DNA from: an uncultured Methylocystaceae bacterium
GTDB taxonomy: Bacteria > Pseudomonadota > Alphaproteobacteria > Rhizobiales > Beijerinckiaceae
Assembly (NCBI GenBank): GCA_945956975.1
Contig: CAMFKC010000062.1
Location: 1-8,856 of the forward strand
Length of the DNA: 8,856 nt
Direction: 5' to 3'
The position numbers were made by a program, and so were the translations under genes. How positions within the stretch are numbered: position 1 is the stretch's first letter; every line of letters starts with the position of its first letter. A model generated the notes under the pieces. That model searched no databases, was not told where the DNA came from, and saw only the letters and a list, made by a program, of their open reading frames with translations. Below, in pieces: positions 4,563-8,856 of the stretch.

Positions 4563-7500
4563 ATGAACGCTCCGTCCTCCTTCGCCATGAACCCGTTTGC
4601 CAGCGAGCCCCGCTTGCCCGAACAACGCAGCCGCGCCGGCAACATCTTTGCAGCCGGGGGTGCGCTTCTGCCGCTTCTCGAAGCTGGCCAGTCCATCACA
4701 TCGGCGCACCTGCGCGCCGTCCTCACCACGGAATCCGGCGGCTCGGACGCCGAGGGGTTTTGGTCGTGGAAGGATGCCTACGAGGCGACCGAAGTCGCCC
4801 AGGTGCTTTTCCTTCGAAAATTCGGCTCGGCCATCTCCGCCCGGACGAATACGCCGGAGGCGGCTCTTTCCATCCTGACCAGGGTCGCGGCGCTCAACCC
4901 GACGCACACGCGCCGGTCCGAGGAAACCCAGAGGCTCCAGCAGTTTTCCACGCCCGTCGAACTCGCCTATGTCGCAGCAAGCGCCGCCTCCATCATGGCG
5001 GACGACGTCCTGCTTGAGCCGTCCGCCGGGACCGGCCTCATGGCGATCTTCGGCGAACTCGCCCGCGCGCGCCTCGTTCTCAACGAATATGCGCCGGTCC
5101 GACACTCCCTCCTCGAGCATCTGTTTCCCGGGGCGTCGGTCACACACCACGACGCGGCCCATCTCGACGACTATCTCGATCGCGTCGCCCGGCCCACCGT
5201 CGTGCTGATGAACCCGCCGTTTTCGGCCGGTGTGCATGTCGAGGGTCGCATGGCCGATGCAGCCTGGCGGCATCTCACCTCGGCTTTCGCCCGCCTTGCG
5301 CCCGGCGGCCGCCTGGTCGCCATCACCGGTTCCAGCCTTTCTCCCGACAATCCGAAATGGCGTGATGCCTTCGTTCGCTTGCAGGAGCGCGGCACGGTCG
5401 CGTTCAGCGCCGCGATCGCCGGCAGCGTCTTCGCCCGTCATGGCACGACGATGGAAACGCGGCTGACGGTCATCGACAAGATTGCGGCGGCCGATTCGAC
5501 GAAGCTGGTCGAAAGTCGCGGTGTCGCACCCAACCTCACCACATTGCTGTCCTGGATCTCGGGCCTGCCGCCGCGCGCGCCAGCGACCGCATCGAACTCT
5601 ATCGGCGCGCTCTCCAACGGCATTTTGCGCGCCTGCGCCGCGAAAATGGCTGCGCGCAAGGCCGCCGAAACACTGCGCCCCGCCGCGGTTGCCGGATTGC
5701 GGTCGCGCCCCGCGCTCTCTTCCCGCGCACTGAACCGGGCGCCCCTGGCGCCCGCGCCCGACCATGACGAGATCGTCGAACTCGCCTACGAGCTACGCGA
5801 TGCGCCGCCGTCGGCGCGGCTGGATGTCGCCGATGGCATCTACGAACCCTACGAGCTGCGGGCTATCCGCATTCCGGACGCCAAGCCGCATCCCGACAAG
5901 CTGGTCGAGTCCGTCGCCATGGCGTCGGTTGCACCGCCAAAACCCAGCTACCGCCCCCACCTCCCCAAGAACGTGATCACCACCGGCGATCTTTCGGACG
6001 CCCAGCTCGAAAGCGTGATCTATGCCGGCGAAGCCCATTCGGGCTATCTCGCCGGCTTTTGGAAAGTCGATGCCTCCTTCGACAATCTCACTGCCGTCAG
6101 CCCGGAAACCGAAGGCGCGGTGCGATATCGTCGAGGATGGTTTCTGGGCGACGGCACGGGAGCCGGGAAGGGTCGGCAGGCCGCGGGCATTATTCTCGAC
6201 AATTGGCTGAAGGGCCGCCGACGGCACGTCTGGATCTCGAAATCCGAGACCTTGATTGAAGATGCCCAACGCGACTGGAGCGCGCTTGGTCAGGAGAAGC
6301 TGCTGGTCACGCCTCTGTCGCGTTTCCGGCAGGGCAAGCCGATCAAGCTGGACGAGGGCATCCTGTTCGTGACCTTCGCGACGCTTCGCACGGACGAACG
6401 CGAGGGCAAGTCCTCCCGCGTCCAGCAGATCGTCGACTGGCTCTGCGAGGGCGAGGATAATGAGGGCGCGGTCGATGAAGCCAGGATCTTCGACGGCGTC
6501 GTGGTTTTTGATGAGGGGCATTCCATGGCCAATGCCGCCGGCGGCAAGTCCGACCGTGGCGACAAGGCCGCCTCGCAACAGGGCCGCGCCGGCCTTCGCC
6601 TTCAGCGCGCCTTGCCCGACGCACGCGTCGTTTATGTTTCGGCGACCGGCGCATCCGAGGTCGAGTCGCTTGCCTATGCCGAACGGCTCGGTCTTTGGGG
6701 CAGCGCCGACTTCCCCTTCGCGACCCGCAGCGAGTTCATCGCCGCCGTCGAGGACGGCGGCGTCGCGACCATGGAGGTGCTCGCCCGCGACCTCAAGGCA
6801 ATGGGGCTTTATGCTTCTCGCTCGTTGTCCTTCGAGGGTGTCGAATACGAGATCCTCGAACATGCGCTGACCGAGGAGCAGGTCCGCATCTACGATTCCT
6901 ATACCGAGGCTTATCAGGTGATCCACAATCGCCTGGATCAGGCGTTGGAAGCGTGCAGCATCACCTCGGCGACTGGCACGCTCAACAAGAACGCCAAGGC
7001 CGCGGCGCGTTCCGCCTTCGAGAGCACGAAGCAGCGCTTTTTCAATCATCTTCTGACGAGCATGAAGACGCCGACGCTGATCGGCACGATCAATCAGGAC
7101 ATGGCGGAAGGCCATGCCGCCATCGTCCAGCTCATCTCGACGGGACAATCGATAACCGAACGGCGGCTTGCGGAAATCCCGACAGAGGAATGGAACGACA
7201 TCCAGGTCGACGTGACCCCGCGCGAGATCGTCGCGGAGTACCTGATGAACTCCTTTCCGACCCAGCTCTTCGAGGAATATTCGGACGACGAGGGCAATCT
7301 GCTTTCCCGACCCGCCTATGATGGCGACGGCAATCCGGTCTTGTGCCGCGAGGCCGTCGCCCGCCGTGACGAATTGCTGGAAAAACTGGGCAGCCTGCCG
7401 GCGATCCCGACCGCGCTCGACCAGATCGTGCAGCATTTCGGGACGGAAAAGGTCGCCGAGATCACCGGGCGCTCCCGCCGCATCGTTCGCCGGGAAGGTG

Positions 7501-8856
7501 ACGGCGCCTTTGCCCGCTTCGCGGTCGAGAGCCGACCGGGCAGCGCCAATCTCGACGAAACGCGCGCATTCATGGATGACCGGAAGCCGATCCTTGTCTT
7601 CTCGGAAGCCGGTGGAACAGGGCGATCCTACCATGCCGACCTCGGTGCGAAGAATCAGCGCCAGCGCCTGCACAATCTGCTCGAAGCCGGCTGGCGCGCC
7701 GATGTGGCGATCCAGGGCCTCGGACGGAGCCATCGCACGAACCAGGCCCAACCGCCGCGTTTCCGGATGGTTGCGACCGACGTCAAGGCCGAACGCCGCT
7801 TCCTGTCGACGATCGCCCGGCGGCTCGACACGCTCGGCGCGATCACCCGTGGCCAGCGCCAGACCGGCGGGCAGGGCATGTTCCGCAGCGAGGACAATCT
7901 CGAATCCCAATACGCCCGCGATGCACTCAGGCAATTTTACAAGTGCGTCCATGGTGGCGCGGTCGCCGGCTGCTCGCTGGAGACCTTCGAATCGATCACC
8001 GGCCTCCACCTCTGCGACGAGGACGGCGGACTGAAGGATGAGCTCCCGCCGATCCACACCTTCCTCAATCGCATGCTGGCGCTGACCATCGCCATGCAAA
8101 ACGTCCTCTTCGAGACCTTCGAGGCACTGCTGGCGGCCCGCATCGAAGGCGCGATTGCCGCCGGCGTTTATGACAAGGGCCTGGAGACGCTGACAGCCGA
8201 CCGCATGACGCTCAGGGATCGCAAGCTGGTCTACACCCATCCGGTCACGGGCGCGCAATCGCACCTCCTGACGATCGAGCGCATGGACCGCAATCGGCCG
8301 ATGCTCATCGAGGATGCCCTTCATCTGGTAGCGCGGGATCCGCGCGCGACGCTGATGATCAACGGAAAGTCCGAGCGCGCCGCGGTCATGGCCCCGACAC
8401 GCTCCATCATGCTCGACGACGGCTCCGTGCAGCCGCGCGTCGCCCTGATCCGGCCGATGGACGAACTGCGCTTTGAGATACGCCATCTCGAAGCGACGAA
8501 CTGGGAGGAGGCGGACGAACAGATCTTCGCTGCCGCCTGGAATGCCGAAGTGGCCAGCGTTCCCGAGTTCTCGACGTCGACGCTGCATGTCGTCAGCGGG
8601 TTGTTGCTGCCGATCTGGAAGCTGCTGCCGCAGGATTATTGCCGGGTCTATCGCCTGCAAACCGACGATGGCGAGCGCATCGTCGGCCGCGTGATCGCGC
8701 CGGCAGGTCTCTCCCGGCTGTGCAACAATTTCGGGATCGACCGGAGCGAGGTGCTCGATCCGGAGCAGGCGTGGAAATCGTTGGTCGATGGCTCCTCCAT
8801 CATCAGCCTCGCGGGCGAGATGACGGTGCGCCGCGTCCGGGTCATGAACGACAACC
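4563..8856 (+). CDS. strawberry notch family protein: N6-adenine methyltransferase fused to SF2 helicase (partial, 3-prime end outside window)
   Basis: The gene starts at ATG 4563 behind GAGG (4553-4556) and stays open to the window edge, giving 1431 codons. Methyltransferase domain, residues about 120-330: QQFSTP (126-131, motif X-like), LEPSAGTG (151-158, SAM motif I) and NPPF (217-220, catalytic, adenine type). An Ala/Pro-rich linker follows, to about residue 405. Helicase domain 1 begins near residue 470, with Walker A GDGTGAGKGR (529-538, Lys 536), Walker B DEGH (650-653) and motif III SATGAS (693-698). Helicase C-terminal domain: VFSEAGGTGRSYH (1012-1024), then AKNQRQR and the arginine-finger motif QGLGRSHRTNQ (1051-1061), diagnostic of strawberry notch proteins. 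DEGH replaces the more usual DEAH or DECH. Family members of this type are about 1400-1500 residues by my recollection, so little should be missing. The enzyme is expected to bind SAM and hydrolyse ATP on DNA. The phage P1 antirestriction protein DarB also combines methylase and helicase modules, so a protective role for a mobile element is plausible but inferred. Confidence 0.92.
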   Translation, partial: MNAPSSFAMNPFASEPRLPEQRSRAGNIFAAGGALLPLLEAGQSITSAHLRAVLTTESGGSDAEGFWSWKDAYEATEVAQVLFLRKFGSAISARTNTPEAALSILTRVAALNPTHTRRSEETQRLQQFSTPVELAYVAASAASIMADDVLLEPSAGTGLMAIFGELARARLVLNEYAPVRHSLLEHLFPGASVTHHDAAHLDDYLDRVARPTVVLMNPPFSAGVHVEGRMADAAWRHLTSAFARLAPGGRLVAITGSSLSPDNPKWRDAFVRLQERGTVAFSAAIAGSVFARHGTTMETRLTVIDKIAAADSTKLVESRGVAPNLTTLLSWISGLPPRAPATASNSIGALSNGILRACAAKMAARKAAETLRPAAVAGLRSRPALSSRALNRAPLAPAPDHDEIVELAYELRDAPPSARLDVADGIYEPYELRAIRIPDAKPHPDKLVESVAMASVAPPKPSYRPHLPKNVITTGDLSDAQLESVIYAGEAHSGYLAGFWKVDASFDNLTAVSPETEGAVRYRRGWFLGDGTGAGKGRQAAGIILDNWLKGRRRHVWISKSETLIEDAQRDWSALGQEKLLVTPLSRFRQGKPIKLDEGILFVTFATLRTDEREGKSSRVQQIVDWLCEGEDNEGAVDEARIFDGVVVFDEGHSMANAAGGKSDRGDKAASQQGRAGLRLQRALPDARVVYVSATGASEVESLAYAERLGLWGSADFPFATRSEFIAAVEDGGVATMEVLARDLKAMGLYASRSLSFEGVEYEILEHALTEEQVRIYDSYTEAYQVIHNRLDQALEACSITSATGTLNKNAKAAARSAFESTKQRFFNHLLTSMKTPTLIGTINQDMAEGHAAIVQLISTGQSITERRLAEIPTEEWNDIQVDVTPREIVAEYLMNSFPTQLFEEYSDDEGNLLSRPAYDGDGNPVLCREAVARRDELLEKLGSLPAIPTALDQIVQHFGTEKVAEITGRSRRIVRREGDGAFARFAVESRPGSANLDETRAFMDDRKPILVFSEAGGTGRSYHADLGAKNQRQRLHNLLEAGWRADVAIQGLGRSHRTNQAQPPRFRMVATDVKAERRFLSTIARRLDTLGAITRGQRQTGGQGMFRSEDNLESQYARDALRQFYKCVHGGAVAGCSLETFESITGLHLCDEDGGLKDELPPIHTFLNRMLALTIAMQNVLFETFEALLAARIEGAIAAGVYDKGLETLTADRMTLRDRKLVYTHPVTGAQSHLLTIERMDRNRPMLIEDALHLVARDPRATLMINGKSERAAVMAPTRSIMLDDGSVQPRVALIRPMDELRFEIRHLEATNWEEADEQIFAAAWNAEVASVPEFSTSTLHVVSGLLLPIWKLLPQDYCRVYRLQTDDGERIVGRVIAPAGLSRLCNNFGIDRSEVLDPEQAWKSLVDGSSIISLAGEMTVRRVRVMNDN

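Noticed and set aside
4143..5765. 540-codon open frame on the minus strand
   Set aside because: It is the same codon-register shadow, running across gene 4134, the intergenic leader and the methyltransferase domain. Its product is Arg/Gly-rich without recognisable motifs.
5793..8660. 955-codon open frame on the minus strand
   Set aside because: It lies fully antisense to the methyltransferase-helicase gene with codons in register. Such a frame stays open merely because the real gene, in high-G+C DNA, avoids TTA, CTA and TCA codons. The + strand protein has clear family motifs and the antisense product has none.
1..8856. Complete restriction-modification system, CRISPR array, tRNA, insertion sequence
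   Set aside because: No nuclease motif, no regularly spaced short repeats, no tRNA-like cloverleaf and no transposase were found on either strand by eye.

Overview
The window looks like accessory DNA of an alphaproteobacterium, most likely a plasmid or integrative element of the Rhizobiales type. This rests on the high G+C content, the strong preference for G or C at third codon positions, and a gene content of small orphan reading frames, an orphan adenine methyltransferase and a giant methyltransferase-helicase of the strawberry notch family. I see no replication, conjugation, phage structural, rRNA, tRNA or CRISPR element. Every gene I can support reads on the + strand.

Layout. Bases 2-136 may hold the tail of an upstream gene. 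Three overlapping genes follow (260-1638): a class I SAM-dependent DNA methyltransferase with an NPPF motif, a 70-residue protein and a 135-residue protein. They overlap by 8 and 17 bases, so they look like one translationally coupled operon, and it is closed by a strong hairpin plus T-rich tract just after the last stop. A second block (1893-3293) holds a 266-residue protein of a plasmid/phage polyvalent type, a DUF7352-like protein whose start codon appears to be lost (GTA where GTG is expected), and a 73-residue protein with a perfect Shine-Dalgarno. Two single small genes follow (3352-3537 and 3761-4042), then a 103-residue gene (4134-4445). The last half is one very large gene, from 4563 past the window end: an N-terminal adenine methyltransferase fused to a strawberry notch SF2 helicase, with 1431 codons visible and no stop.

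Structure between genes. A segment of about 97 bases containing a 14-bp GAAA-loop hairpin occurs twice in direct orientation, at 1637-1734 and 4032-4131. The five small genes from 1893 to 4042 lie between the copies as a 2.3-kb cassette. The second copy supplies the ribosome binding site of gene 4134; the first keeps the ribosome binding site but has no start codon after it, so it may be a decayed paralogue. Most genes that are not coupled to an upstream stop have a clear hairpin shortly before their ribosome binding site.

How they may work together (inference). The fused methyltransferase-helicase resembles in architecture the phage P1 DarB antirestriction protein, and the orphan methyltransferase at the start of the window carries the same kind of NPPF active site. 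The region could therefore be an antirestriction or DNA-modification island of a mobile element. No restriction nuclease is visible, so a complete restriction-modification system cannot be claimed. The small proteins have no assigned function.
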